Assembly (NCBI RefSeq): GCF_029433095.1
Contig: NZ_JARNTX010000001.1
Span: 2,852,001 to 2,916,000 of the forward strand
DNA length: 64,000 nt
Direction of reading: 5' to 3'
Origin: Hymenobacter sp. YC55
GTDB taxonomy: Bacteria > Bacteroidota > Bacteroidia > Cytophagales > Hymenobacteraceae
Below the pieces are notes generated by a model that saw only the letters and a list, made by a program, of their open reading frames with translations, was not told the origin of the DNA and ran no database searches. Every line of letters begins with the position of its first letter. The stretch's first letter is position 1. Positions 41,277-49,847 of the stretch are shown one piece after another. A program made the translations under genes and the position numbers.

Positions 41277-44144
41277 TTAAAACAGCTCGTCTTTGGCGGG
41301 CGCCTTGTAGGGCTGCGGGGTGGCGTTGGATTTGGGGAGGCCGAAGAAGAAGTATAACGTGCGTTTCGCGGGGCCGCTGACGTGGTTTAACTCGCTGTTG
41401 GGGCCTAGGTTTTTGGTATTAGAGTCGATGTTGAGGGCCAGTTTGGTGCCGAGCGGCGGAATAGTTTCCAGGAAAGACAGGTTGCCGACGGGCAGCGTCG
41501 GGTAGGGTTTCACGCCGGATAAGCCATAGAAATCGAAGAGGCGCACGAACAAGCCTTTGTCAGGGCTGGCTACCAGGAACTTGCCTTCCACGGTGTTCAT
41601 TTCCATCCAGGTGATGTCGGCGAAGTAGCCTTTGAACTCGGGATAAATCCAGGGGGCAGCGCCGGTTTGGGTGTTGTTGTAGGCGTTTTCCCACACACTT
41701 TCGCCCACGCCCTGCATGCGGTTTTTCCAGACGCGGTACGGGCCTTTGCCGAGCCACTTCGCGCCGAGCACGTAGTTTTCGGGATAGGTGAAGCTGATGC
41801 CGGTAAAGGGCAAGTCGCCGCTCACGGCGTACTCGTAGTCGAGGCGCAGCCAGCCGTTGCCGTCCATCTTCCAGCGCACCGATTTCAGGTCGCCTTGGTA
41901 AGTCATTTCCACTACTTCGCCATCGGGCTCGGTGCGGCGTTTCAGGCCGGTGAAGGTGGCGTTGCCGCTCACTAGCACGGGGCCTTTGCCGAAGCTGAGT
42001 TTGTCGCCGCTGTTGCCTTTCACATCCTGGATTTCGCCGGTTTTCTTGTTGAAGCTAACCGTGATTCCGGCGGCTTGCAGGGTGAGGGTGCTGTCGGTTT
42101 CGGTGGCGGCTACGGCTGGTTGCTTTTCCGCGCCGGGCAGGATGTTGCGGAGCAGGCGGGTGTTGTCACTGGTTTTCCAGGTCCATTTGTACACCAGGTT
42201 CTTCTGCGGGTCGAAGGCCGAGAGCACCAGGGCGTCGTAGTCTTGCCAGTTTTTAGGCAATTTGAGCTTCACCTCGCCCCGGCCGAGTGGCGCTACTTTC
42301 GGCGAGATGGCGCGGCTTTTCTGCATGGTAGTTGAGCCGGTGAAAACTTCGCCGGGCTGGCGGTAGTTCACCAACTCCCACTGGAAAAAGCACTCGTTGA
42401 GGTTGTTGTAGTGGTAGCGGTTTTCTACCGGAATGGTGCCCTTGAACTTGGCGGGCAGCTCCTTCATGTCAATCTTGATGGGTGAGAAAATTTCCCGCAG
42501 AGCGTAGAAGCTCCCCTCCTTCTCGCGGTGCGGACCTACCACGCCGTCGGGCGCATTCACGCCGTTCACGTCGATGATGTTGTTCTGGTCGGTGCGCACG
42601 ATGCCTTCATCCACCAGCGCCCACAGGAAGCCCCCACCGGAGCGTTGCGACTTCCAGTGCAGGTCCCAAAAGTCGGCCAGGCCCACGGCAGCGCCACCGT
42701 CGTCCTGCGCGTGCAGAAACTCGGTGGGCATGTAAATGAGCGAATCGGCGAGGATTTTTTGGGTGCTGTAGTAGTTCTCGTAGTGGTTGCAGTCGATGCC
42801 GTTGAAGGCATTGCCAGGGCGGTGGTGGGCGTGGATAACGGGGCGGTTCGAGAGGTCGTAGCGGCCGTAGTCGTCATCCAATTCTTTGTTGGTGCCGCCT
42901 TCGTTGCCGTTGCTCCAGAAGATGATGCTCGGGTGGTTGACGTCTTTTATCACCATTTCGCGCACCAGCTTCTCCCCTACTTTGGTGCCGTACGCTTTCT
43001 GCCAGCCGGCTAGCTCGTCGAGCACATACAGGCCGAGCGAGTCGCAGAGGTCCAGGAACTTGGCGTCGGGTGGGTAGTGCGACATGCGCACGGCGTTCAT
43101 GTTCATTTCCTTGATGAGCTTCACGTCCATCAAGTGAATGGAGTCGTTGAGGGTGCGGGCCGTTTCGGGCCACCAGCTGTGCCGGTTGATGCCCTTCATC
43201 TTCACCTGCGTGCCATTCACGTAGATGCCCTTGCCGCGCCGGATTTCGATGGTGCGAAACCCGAACTTCTCGGTGGTTTGGTAGAGCGTCTGGCCACCCG
43301 CTTCCAGGCGGATGTTGGTGCGGTACATGTTCGGCTTCTCGGAGTTCCAGAGCAGCGGCTTGCTAACCGTAGTGCTGAGTTTCACCAGCGTATCGTTGGC
43401 GGCGGCGCGGCCTTGGGCAGTGCCGACCACCTTGCCTTGGGCGTCCAGAATATCGGCCTTCACGTCGGTGGCTTGGCGCAAACCTTTGAGGGCGACATTC
43501 ACGGCAAACGAGCCATCGGCGCGGGCATTGATGGCGGTGTGCGGAATGAACTGCTTGGGATACGCCTCCAGATACACCGGCCGGAAGATGCCGCCAAACA
43601 CCCAATAGTCGGCGAGCCGCTCAGCGTTGTTCACGGTCGGCTCCGCCGACATCTTGCTTACGGTTACTTCCAGCAGGTTGTCCTGCCCATACTTCAGCTT
43701 GTCGGTGAGGTCGTACTTGAAGCGGTAGAAGGCGCCTTGGTGAATGGGGCCGGCCAGTTGGCCGTTCACCTTCACCTCGGTATCGGTCATCGAGCCCTCA
43801 AACACGATGAATATCTCTTGCCCTTGCCAGGCGGCGGGCACCTTGAACTGGTGCTTGTACTGCCCTTTCTCGTCGGCGAAGCGGAAGTTTTTGCCGTAGG
43901 TTTTGTAGTCGCGGCCGTAGTTGTAGCTGCCAAACCCCTGCTGCTCCCAACTCGAAGGCACCTGAATGGTAGTCCAGGCGCCGCTACGGCGGCCACCGGT
44001 GCAGTAAAAGTCCCACGTAGCGGTGTGCGTGTTGTCGGTGCCGGAGAGGTACTGCACCTGCTTGCGGACTGGTGCTTGCGCCGCCGCATCGCCACCCCAA
44101 AACAACGCCGCACAGGCCAGCCAAGACAGTAGATTGGTCTTCAT
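41277..44144 (-). CDS. GH2 beta-galactosidase-like enzyme
   Basis: An exported 955-residue enzyme; the start at 44144 gives the signal peptide (LLSWLACAALFWGGDAAAQ). In order: a sugar-binding domain (VPSSWEQQGFGSYNYGRDY), an immunoglobulin-like domain, and the TIM barrel with GINRHSWWPETARTL, MSHYPPDAKFLDLCD, the acid/base Glu in IIFWSNGNEGG (near 412) and the probable nucleophile in YMPTEFLHAQDDGG (near 475). The C-terminal half carries further beta domains. The substrate is probably beta-galactoside side chains of rhamnogalacturonan I; other GH2 activities (glucuronidase, arabinopyranosidase) are not excluded. It reads alone. Confidence 0.83.
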   Translation of the reverse strand: MKTNLLSWLACAALFWGGDAAAQAPVRKQVQYLSGTDNTHTATWDFYCTGGRRSGAWTTIQVPSSWEQQGFGSYNYGRDYKTYGKNFRFADEKGQYKHQFKVPAAWQGQEIFIVFEGSMTDTEVKVNGQLAGPIHQGAFYRFKYDLTDKLKYGQDNLLEVTVSKMSAEPTVNNAERLADYWVFGGIFRPVYLEAYPKQFIPHTAINARADGSFAVNVALKGLRQATDVKADILDAQGKVVGTAQGRAAANDTLVKLSTTVSKPLLWNSEKPNMYRTNIRLEAGGQTLYQTTEKFGFRTIEIRRGKGIYVNGTQVKMKGINRHSWWPETARTLNDSIHLMDVKLIKEMNMNAVRMSHYPPDAKFLDLCDSLGLYVLDELAGWQKAYGTKVGEKLVREMVIKDVNHPSIIFWSNGNEGGTNKELDDDYGRYDLSNRPVIHAHHRPGNAFNGIDCNHYENYYSTQKILADSLIYMPTEFLHAQDDGGAAVGLADFWDLHWKSQRSGGGFLWALVDEGIVRTDQNNIIDVNGVNAPDGVVGPHREKEGSFYALREIFSPIKIDMKELPAKFKGTIPVENRYHYNNLNECFFQWELVNYRQPGEVFTGSTTMQKSRAISPKVAPLGRGEVKLKLPKNWQDYDALVLSAFDPQKNLVYKWTWKTSDNTRLLRNILPGAEKQPAVAATETDSTLTLQAAGITVSFNKKTGEIQDVKGNSGDKLSFGKGPVLVSGNATFTGLKRRTEPDGEVVEMTYQGDLKSVRWKMDGNGWLRLDYEYAVSGDLPFTGISFTYPENYVLGAKWLGKGPYRVWKNRMQGVGESVWENAYNNTQTGAAPWIYPEFKGYFADITWMEMNTVEGKFLVASPDKGLFVRLFDFYGLSGVKPYPTLPVGNLSFLETIPPLGTKLALNIDSNTKNLGPNSELNHVSGPAKRTLYFFFGLPKSNATPQPYKAPAKDELF

Positions 44145-44490
44145 AGAAGATGATTCAAGGAAGTCGAGGAGTTCATAATCGTCCCAACTTACCATGGAAT
44201 TTTTCTATCAGTAACCTGTAGTATCCTGCTTGTACCGACAATAGGATACCAGCGCACCATTTGGCTTTAGCTGAACACGTTTCGGTATCAGCCAGATACT
44301 CCCCAACCCAAAGCACTTCGCAGATGCTCTATTCTTCTATGCTGAAAGTGAAGTTTAACTTAAGCGCAGGCTACGCATAGCTCATGCTACCGCAAGCAGC
44401 ACCCGGGCTATCTAGCTGAACACTCGCTCACTATTTACGCTACCTTGGTGGCCCCGACAGTTACAATCGTAGTCACTTTCTCGGTCGTTT
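44145..44490. promoter_or_regulatory. Divergent promoter region of GH2 and antiporter genes
   Basis: No gene. The operator-like inverted repeat GTATCCT-N15-AGGATAC at 44221-44249, with an inner TGT-ACCG-ACA, sits 77 bases before the GH2 start codon. The remainder shows nothing distinctive. Confidence 0.45.
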
Positions 44491-46149
44491 ATGCACCATA
44501 CGCTACTGCTTTGCCTTGGGCTACTACTGGCTATCTGCTTGCTTTTTAGTTTGAGCCAGCGCCTACGCGTCCCTTATCCTATTCTGCTGGTACTGGCAGG
44601 GCTAGCCATCAGCTTCATCCCCGGCCTGCCCTTGTTAGAGGTTAAACCAGACCTCATCTTCCTGATTTTTCTGCCGCCGCTTCTCTACGAAGCTGCCTGG
44701 TTCACTTCCTGGAAGGACTTTTGGAAATGGCGCCGCATCATCAGCTTTCTGGCCTTTGGCTTGGTGTTCCTTACGTCCGGTATTGTGGCGTACGTTTCAT
44801 GGGCCGTGATTCCGGGCTTCACGTTGGCGTTGGGTTTTCTATTAGGCGGCATCGTGTCGCCACCCGATGCGTTGGCAGCAACCTCTGTTATGCGTGATAT
44901 GTCGCTACCGAGGCGCATTACTGCTATTCTGGAAGGGGAAAGTATGGTGAATGACGCTTCCAGCTTGATCGTGTTTCGGTTTGCCTTAGCGGCGGTATTG
45001 TCGGGCACGTTTGTGTGGCAGCAGGTGGCGGGCAGTTTTCTGCTCGTCACGCTGCTTGGTATTGCCGTTGGCCTAGCCGTAGGATTGGTGTTCTATACCA
45101 TTCACCGCTGGCTGCCTACTACGCCTAGCATCCACACCGTTCTGACGCTGGTTACCCCTTATGTGATGTACGTAACGGCCGAAACGTGGCACGTTTCGGG
45201 CGTGATGGCGGTGGTGAGCGGGGGCCTGTTTATGTCGTACCATAGCTCGCGCATCTTCTCGCCCATCAACCGGCGGCAGGGTATCAGCACCTGGACCACC
45301 GTTGGTTTCGTGTTGAACGGGGCCGTATTTATGCTCATTGGGCTGGAATTGCCCGTCATCACGGGTGCCCTAGGAGGCTATTCCAAACTCGAGGCTGTTG
45401 GCTACGGCTTGCTGATTAGCGCGGTAGTAATTATCACGCGCCTTGTTGTTGGCTTGTTGGGCTCTCCTTTCAGCCATTGGATTAGCCGCTTCATTGAAGT
45501 CAGTGACGCCAATCCGGGCTGGCGCGGCCCCCTTGTTGTGGCCTATGCGGGCATGCGCGGGGTGGTGTCACTGGCGGCCGCTTTGTCTATTCCGCTGGTG
45601 GGTACCAACGGGCAGCCGTTTCCGGAGCGCAACCTGATACTGTTCATCACCTTCGTCGTGATTTTGGTTACGCTGGTCGGTCAAGGCCTTACGCTGCCGC
45701 TGCTCATTCGCTGGATTGGGGTCGAGGACCGTGACAACCTGCGCCCCGAACACGAGCAGCGCAACGCCGCCCGCCATCATCTTACCACTGTGGCCCTAAG
45801 CCGATTGCGCACCCTCTATCACCCCCACCAGAGCAGCCACAACGGCTTACTTGACACGCTGCAAAAGAAGCTAGAGAAAGATCTTTACCTGATTACGCAC
45901 CAGATGCAGCCGGTAGACCACCCCCACATCGAACGCCAGGTAACCGAATACCAGCACATCTACACCGATTTGTTGCACGCCCAACGCGAGGAACTGCGCA
46001 GGCTCCGCGGACAGGAAGAGTACAACGACGAGCTAATTCGCCACTTAGAGGCCCAACTGGACCTGGAGGAGGAAAAGCTGACGCTGTTTGTTGAAGCACA
46101 GCATCAGCCAACGCCTCAAACCTTGCACGAGCAGCAACACAACACGTAA
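44491..46149 (+). CDS. Na+/H+ antiporter, CPA1 family
   Basis: A 552-residue cation/proton antiporter. About 12 membrane segments fill the first 400 residues. Family signatures are GGIVSPPDALAATSVMRD, ILEGESMVNDASSLIVFRFAL (conserved Asn-Asp ion site near 155), and AYAGMRGVVSLAAALSIPL near 355. The C-terminal 130 residues are hydrophilic and Gln/Glu/Leu-rich, probably helical and cytoplasmic. It exchanges sodium or potassium for protons. The only plus-strand gene among minus-strand pectin genes, it may help balance ion import caused by sugar symport or uronic acid uptake, but this is speculation. Confidence 0.9.
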   Translation: MHHTLLLCLGLLLAICLLFSLSQRLRVPYPILLVLAGLAISFIPGLPLLEVKPDLIFLIFLPPLLYEAAWFTSWKDFWKWRRIISFLAFGLVFLTSGIVAYVSWAVIPGFTLALGFLLGGIVSPPDALAATSVMRDMSLPRRITAILEGESMVNDASSLIVFRFALAAVLSGTFVWQQVAGSFLLVTLLGIAVGLAVGLVFYTIHRWLPTTPSIHTVLTLVTPYVMYVTAETWHVSGVMAVVSGGLFMSYHSSRIFSPINRRQGISTWTTVGFVLNGAVFMLIGLELPVITGALGGYSKLEAVGYGLLISAVVIITRLVVGLLGSPFSHWISRFIEVSDANPGWRGPLVVAYAGMRGVVSLAAALSIPLVGTNGQPFPERNLILFITFVVILVTLVGQGLTLPLLIRWIGVEDRDNLRPEHEQRNAARHHLTTVALSRLRTLYHPHQSSHNGLLDTLQKKLEKDLYLITHQMQPVDHPHIERQVTEYQHIYTDLLHAQREELRRLRGQEEYNDELIRHLEAQLDLEEEKLTLFVEAQHQPTPQTLHEQQHNT

Positions 46150-46179
46150 CGGATTCACCACGAACCTAGTCGGCACACA

Positions 46180-46238
46180 AAAGCCGCATCCACAACAAGG
46201 CAGGCTAATGCTGCTTTCCTTGTTGTGGATGCGGCTTT
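46180..46238. terminator. Bidirectional intrinsic terminator
   Basis: A perfect 21-base stem (46180-46200 with 46218-46238), flanked by A and T runs, placed between the convergent antiporter and GH105 genes. Confidence 0.92.
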
Positions 46239-46258
46239 ATTTATCGGGGGCTGCCGCC

Positions 46259-47473
46259 TTACTTCTTGCCTTTCGCCATTTCCATTTCTATGCTGGCCAT
46301 GATGAACGGGCCAACGCCTTTGAAGTCGTTCTTTTTGATGGGCTCACTCAGGTAATACTCGTACGACCCGTCGCGGTACGGGTCGCCGCCGAGGCCGCCG
46401 ACGCTGACGGTGCCGTTCAGGGCCAGCAGGCCGTTGGGTTCAGTGGCTACGAACTCTTTTACGATGCCCTGGTAGCCTTTTTGGGCGGGCGCGGCAAACT
46501 TCTTGTCGAGGTAGCCCATGCGCACACCTTTGGCCAGCGCGTACACAAACATGCAGGAGCCCGAGGTTTCGATGTAGTTGCCCTTGCGGTTGGCTTGATC
46601 AGTGACCTGCCACCAGCCGCCGGTTTTGGGGTCTTGGTACTTCACCAGCACGGGCGCCAGGCGCTGCAAATTCTTGATGAGCTGGCCGCGTTGCGGGTGG
46701 TCTTTCGGGAAATAGTCGAGCACATCCACCAGGGCCATGGCGTACCAGCCGATGCCGCGGCTCCAGAAGTTGGGCGAAAGGCCGGTGGTTTTGTTGGCCC
46801 ATTTCTGCTCCCGGCTTTCATCGTAGCCGTGGTAGAGCAGGCCGGTTTTGGGGTCTACGAGGTGTTTTTCCACCTGCGCAAATTGCTGGGCTACGTGGTC
46901 GAAGCCGGCGGGCTCGTTGAACAGTTTGCTGTACTCGGCCGAAAACGGCTCGGCCATGTACAGGCCATCCAGCCAGATTTGGTAGGGGTAGCGCTTCTTG
47001 TGCCAATAGCCGCCTTCCTTGGTGGTGGGCTGGTCCTGCAACTGCTTGTGCAGCAGCTCGGCGGCGTGCTGATACTTCGCTTTATCAAGGCCGGGCTGCT
47101 GCATGAGCGTGAGCAGCACGCGGCCCGCGTTGATGTTGTCGAGGTTGTAGTCGGCCATCTTGAAATACTGGATGGACCCGTCGGCGGGCAGCGAGTAGTC
47201 CATCGTTTTCACGATGTAGTCGAGGTACTTTTTGTCGCCAGTACGCTGCCACACCCGCTCAATCGACTTCAGCATCAGCCCGTGCTCGTAGCCCCAACGA
47301 GCGGCCTTGTTGCGGCTGGCCGGCACCGAATCGGGATAGAGCTGCATAAACGAGTCGGCCATTTGCTGCGACAATGGCAACGCAGTTTTGGGTTTGTTCT
47401 GTGCATACAAGCCGGAGCTAAAGGCTACCAAAACCACCAGCAAGCAGAAACGCAGTAATGTGTTCAACTTCAT
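46259..47473 (-). CDS. GH105 / GH88-family unsaturated glycuronyl hydrolase
   Basis: A 404-residue enzyme with a signal peptide (FCLLVVLVAFSSGLYAQ). Blocks: RWGYEHGLMLKSIERVWQRTG, YPYQIWLDGLYMAEPF (catalytic Asp, near 168), NFWSRGIGWYAMALVDVLDYFP (near 237) and NYIETSGSCMFVYALAKGVRMG. It is the third GH105-like enzyme of the region. The IWLDGLYMAEPF form is of the YesR/YteR-like group acting on unsaturated oligogalacturonides or rhamnogalacturonides. Start: ATG at 47473; ATGs at 47482 and 47485 are also in frame, and the frame to 47620 is not needed. Confidence 0.88.
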   Translation of the reverse strand: MKLNTLLRFCLLVVLVAFSSGLYAQNKPKTALPLSQQMADSFMQLYPDSVPASRNKAARWGYEHGLMLKSIERVWQRTGDKKYLDYIVKTMDYSLPADGSIQYFKMADYNLDNINAGRVLLTLMQQPGLDKAKYQHAAELLHKQLQDQPTTKEGGYWHKKRYPYQIWLDGLYMAEPFSAEYSKLFNEPAGFDHVAQQFAQVEKHLVDPKTGLLYHGYDESREQKWANKTTGLSPNFWSRGIGWYAMALVDVLDYFPKDHPQRGQLIKNLQRLAPVLVKYQDPKTGGWWQVTDQANRKGNYIETSGSCMFVYALAKGVRMGYLDKKFAAPAQKGYQGIVKEFVATEPNGLLALNGTVSVGGLGGDPYRDGSYEYYLSEPIKKNDFKGVGPFIMASIEMEMAKGKK

Positions 47474-47622
47474 AAGATTCATCATGGATTCAACGGTCCA
47501 ATAGTACGCTGGCAACCACCCGACAGCTTGTAGCTTTTTAACTGGATTCAGTAGGAAACTAGCAGAATCTGCTAGCAACTGCAGTTTTGGTTTTCTACGA
47601 CCTATCTGAAAAAAGCCCACCC

Positions 47623-47771
47623 GTCATGCTGAGCGCAGCCGAAGCATCTCGCTAGTGTAGTAAACCCTTTTGTCGGTTCAACGAGTCAAGCGAGATGCTT
47701 CGACTCCGCTCAGCATGACAGGTAGTTTGACAACGTCAGCACGCGAGATGCTTCGACAAGCTCAGCATGAC
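47623..47771. repeat. Dispersed palindromic repeat, cluster 12
   Basis: An A-tail/B-tail pair followed by a reverse C-tail copy. It occupies half of the 47474-47789 gap, in which no gene is seen. Confidence 0.9.
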
Positions 47772-47789
47772 GGTCGATTTTATTGGGTG

Positions 47790-49442
47790 TTAGCGCTTGG
47801 ACATTGTTACGGCCTTCTTCTTTACATTCTCACCTAGCTCTAGCGACTGCTTGGCCTTGGAGGCGTCGGTGTTGAGCAAGCGGACGTTCTTGGCTTTTTC
47901 GGCGCCCGATACGCGCAGGAGCGTGGTGGCGCCCGGGGCGTATTTGATGTTGTCGAGGGTGATGTTCTGGCTGTTGTGCACTTCCATGACGGGGTCGGTG
48001 CTGGTGGGCAGCAGGGTCACGGTTTTCAGGCTGATATTGTCGGCTTCGATGCACACGAGGCCTTTGTCGCTTTGCAGTACGGCATTTTCGATACTGATGT
48101 CCTTGATGGCCATTTCAGGTAGGCCGCGCACCATGATGCCGGTTTTGGCGCCGTTGCAGGTCACGTTGCGAATCTGGATTTTGCGAAACTGCGGCGTGCC
48201 CTCATCCACCGGTTTAGCCGGCGATACGGGGCGCTCCTTGGAGCCAGCTACCTGCGGCGTTGGGTCCTTGATCATATAGTACATGTCGAACAAGATGGCC
48301 TCGCCGGGAATGTCTTTCATGTCGATGTCCTGAATAAAGATGTTTTCCACCACGCCGCCCCGGCCGCGCGTGGTTTTGAAGCGCAGCCCGATGTCGGTGC
48401 CAATCATGGTAATGTTGCTCACGTACAGGTTGCGCGCCCCGCCCGACATTTCGCTGCCAATCACGAAGCCGCCGTGGCCGCGGTACACCTTGCAGTTGCG
48501 AATGATAAAGTTCTCAGTGGGCATGGCGCGCTTACGTCCCTGCTCGTTGCGGCCCGACTTAATGCAAATAGCATCGTCGCCGGCGCTGAACGTGCAGCCT
48601 TCCACAATGCCGTTTTTGCAGGATTCCAGATCCAAGGCGTCGGTGTTGGGCGTGTAGGGCCCGTTGAGCACGTTGATGTTGCGCACGATGACGTCTTCGC
48701 TGCGCATGGGGTGCACGGTCCAGGCCGGGGAATTTTGGAACGTGACGCCTTCAAAGAGCAGCCGCTTGCACTGGTCGAGCACCAGGAAATCGGGCCGCAG
48801 ATAGTCCTTGATTTCCTCAAAGTCCTTGATTTCCGACTTCTCTTCGGTAAGCACGCCGGCTTCCTTCACGGTGGTACCTTTCAGGCTTTGGGCCGAAGGG
48901 TACCACCGGTCCTGCTTTTCGTTGAGAAAGCCGCCCGATGCCACCAGTTGCTTCCACTCACCTTCCGTGGAGCGGCCTTTCTGCACCATCCACCACGCTT
49001 CGCCGGCCCCGTCGAGGATGCCGCCGCCGGTTATGGCTACGTTTTCCAGGTTCCGGCCGTAAATCAGCGCTTGATTGCGCACCGCGTCGAGGCCTTCCCA
49101 ATTGGTTTTGTGGAGCTTATAGTCACTACGCTTATTGCTGAACTGTACGAGGGCCCCAGTTGCCACGTGCAGGTTCACATTGCTGCGCATTTCAATTGGG
49201 CCGGTTAGCCACTGCCCACGCGGCACCAGCACCACCCCGCCGCCTTTCTGGCTGCATTCGTCTATGGCTTTTTGAAAGGCCGCGGTGTTTGAGGTTACGG
49301 CATCGGCTACCGCGCCGTACTTGGCAATGGAAAACGTATCGGCGCGAAAAGCGGTGGTCTTGACTGCCGGCAAAGCGGACTGCTGAGCCGCAGCCAAGCC
49401 AGGAAGTGCGAGTAAGGAAAGGAAAGCGAAGGATTTTATCAT
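47790..49442 (-). CDS. GH28 polygalacturonase-like enzyme
   Basis: An exported 550-residue right-handed beta-helix enzyme; the ATG at 49442 opens a signal peptide (FAFLSLLALPGLAAAQ). All four GH28 signatures are present: NTDALDLES near 266, GDDAICIKSGR near 289, GHGGFVIGSE near 322 and RFKTTRGRGG near 356. It hydrolyses alpha-1,4 links next to galacturonic acid. In a rhamnogalacturonan locus it may act on homogalacturonan or on the rhamnogalacturonan backbone (exo or endo cannot be told). A central insert at residues about 165-240 (EAWWMVQKGRSTEGEW to IKDYLRPD) is longer than in simple endo enzymes and favours exo action. Confidence 0.93.
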   Translation of the reverse strand: MIKSFAFLSLLALPGLAAAQQSALPAVKTTAFRADTFSIAKYGAVADAVTSNTAAFQKAIDECSQKGGGVVLVPRGQWLTGPIEMRSNVNLHVATGALVQFSNKRSDYKLHKTNWEGLDAVRNQALIYGRNLENVAITGGGILDGAGEAWWMVQKGRSTEGEWKQLVASGGFLNEKQDRWYPSAQSLKGTTVKEAGVLTEEKSEIKDFEEIKDYLRPDFLVLDQCKRLLFEGVTFQNSPAWTVHPMRSEDVIVRNINVLNGPYTPNTDALDLESCKNGIVEGCTFSAGDDAICIKSGRNEQGRKRAMPTENFIIRNCKVYRGHGGFVIGSEMSGGARNLYVSNITMIGTDIGLRFKTTRGRGGVVENIFIQDIDMKDIPGEAILFDMYYMIKDPTPQVAGSKERPVSPAKPVDEGTPQFRKIQIRNVTCNGAKTGIMVRGLPEMAIKDISIENAVLQSDKGLVCIEADNISLKTVTLLPTSTDPVMEVHNSQNITLDNIKYAPGATTLLRVSGAEKAKNVRLLNTDASKAKQSLELGENVKKKAVTMSKR

Positions 49443-49847
49443 ACTACTAGGTGGAAACAGAAGGATTATCGAGCCTAAAGCTATAATCCGAATCAAAGAG
49501 CTAAGGCCGGATGCTAGAAAGCTAATTGGTCCGTGGTTGATCAATTGTTGCACATTTCGCTCCTGCCCTGCTGACGCAGGAATCAATTGGCGTACTGGTA
49601 TTTTATCAAACTCTATGTGTCATGCTGAGCTTGCCGAAGCATCTCGCGTGCTGACGTTGCTAAAGTAACGGTCATGCTGAGCGGAGCCGGAGACGCAGTC
49701 GAAGCATCTCGCTCGACTCGTTGCACTGCTAAGAGGGTTTACTACACTAGCGAGATGCTTCGGCTCCGCTCAGCATGACCGTTGTTATGGATGATTCGGG
49801 GGTAATTAACCACCCCTAGCCCTTACTCACCTGAGGCTGCATTCCGC
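49443..49847. repeat. Gap with dispersed palindromic repeat, cluster 13
   Basis: Cluster 13 lies at 49619-49779: a C-tail copy and a B-tail/A-tail pair. The second copy has the inserted GGAGCCGGAGACGCAG. A worn second-family copy (CACCCCTAGCCCTTACTCACCTGAGG) is at 49810-49835. The 170 bases before the cluster are AT-rich and may hold the GH28 promoter. Confidence 0.85.

Noticed and set aside
43077..44132. Plus-strand frame of 351 codons opposite the GH2 gene (also 59790-60881 opposite susC and 6038-7024 opposite or shifted in the glucosidase)
   Set aside because: All overlap strongly supported genes and show no family motifs.
46088..47458. Plus-strand open frame of 456 codons opposite the GH105 gene
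   Set aside because: It is antisense to a clear GH105 enzyme and has a biased Val/Gly/Leu/His composition typical of the reverse frame of GC-rich genes.
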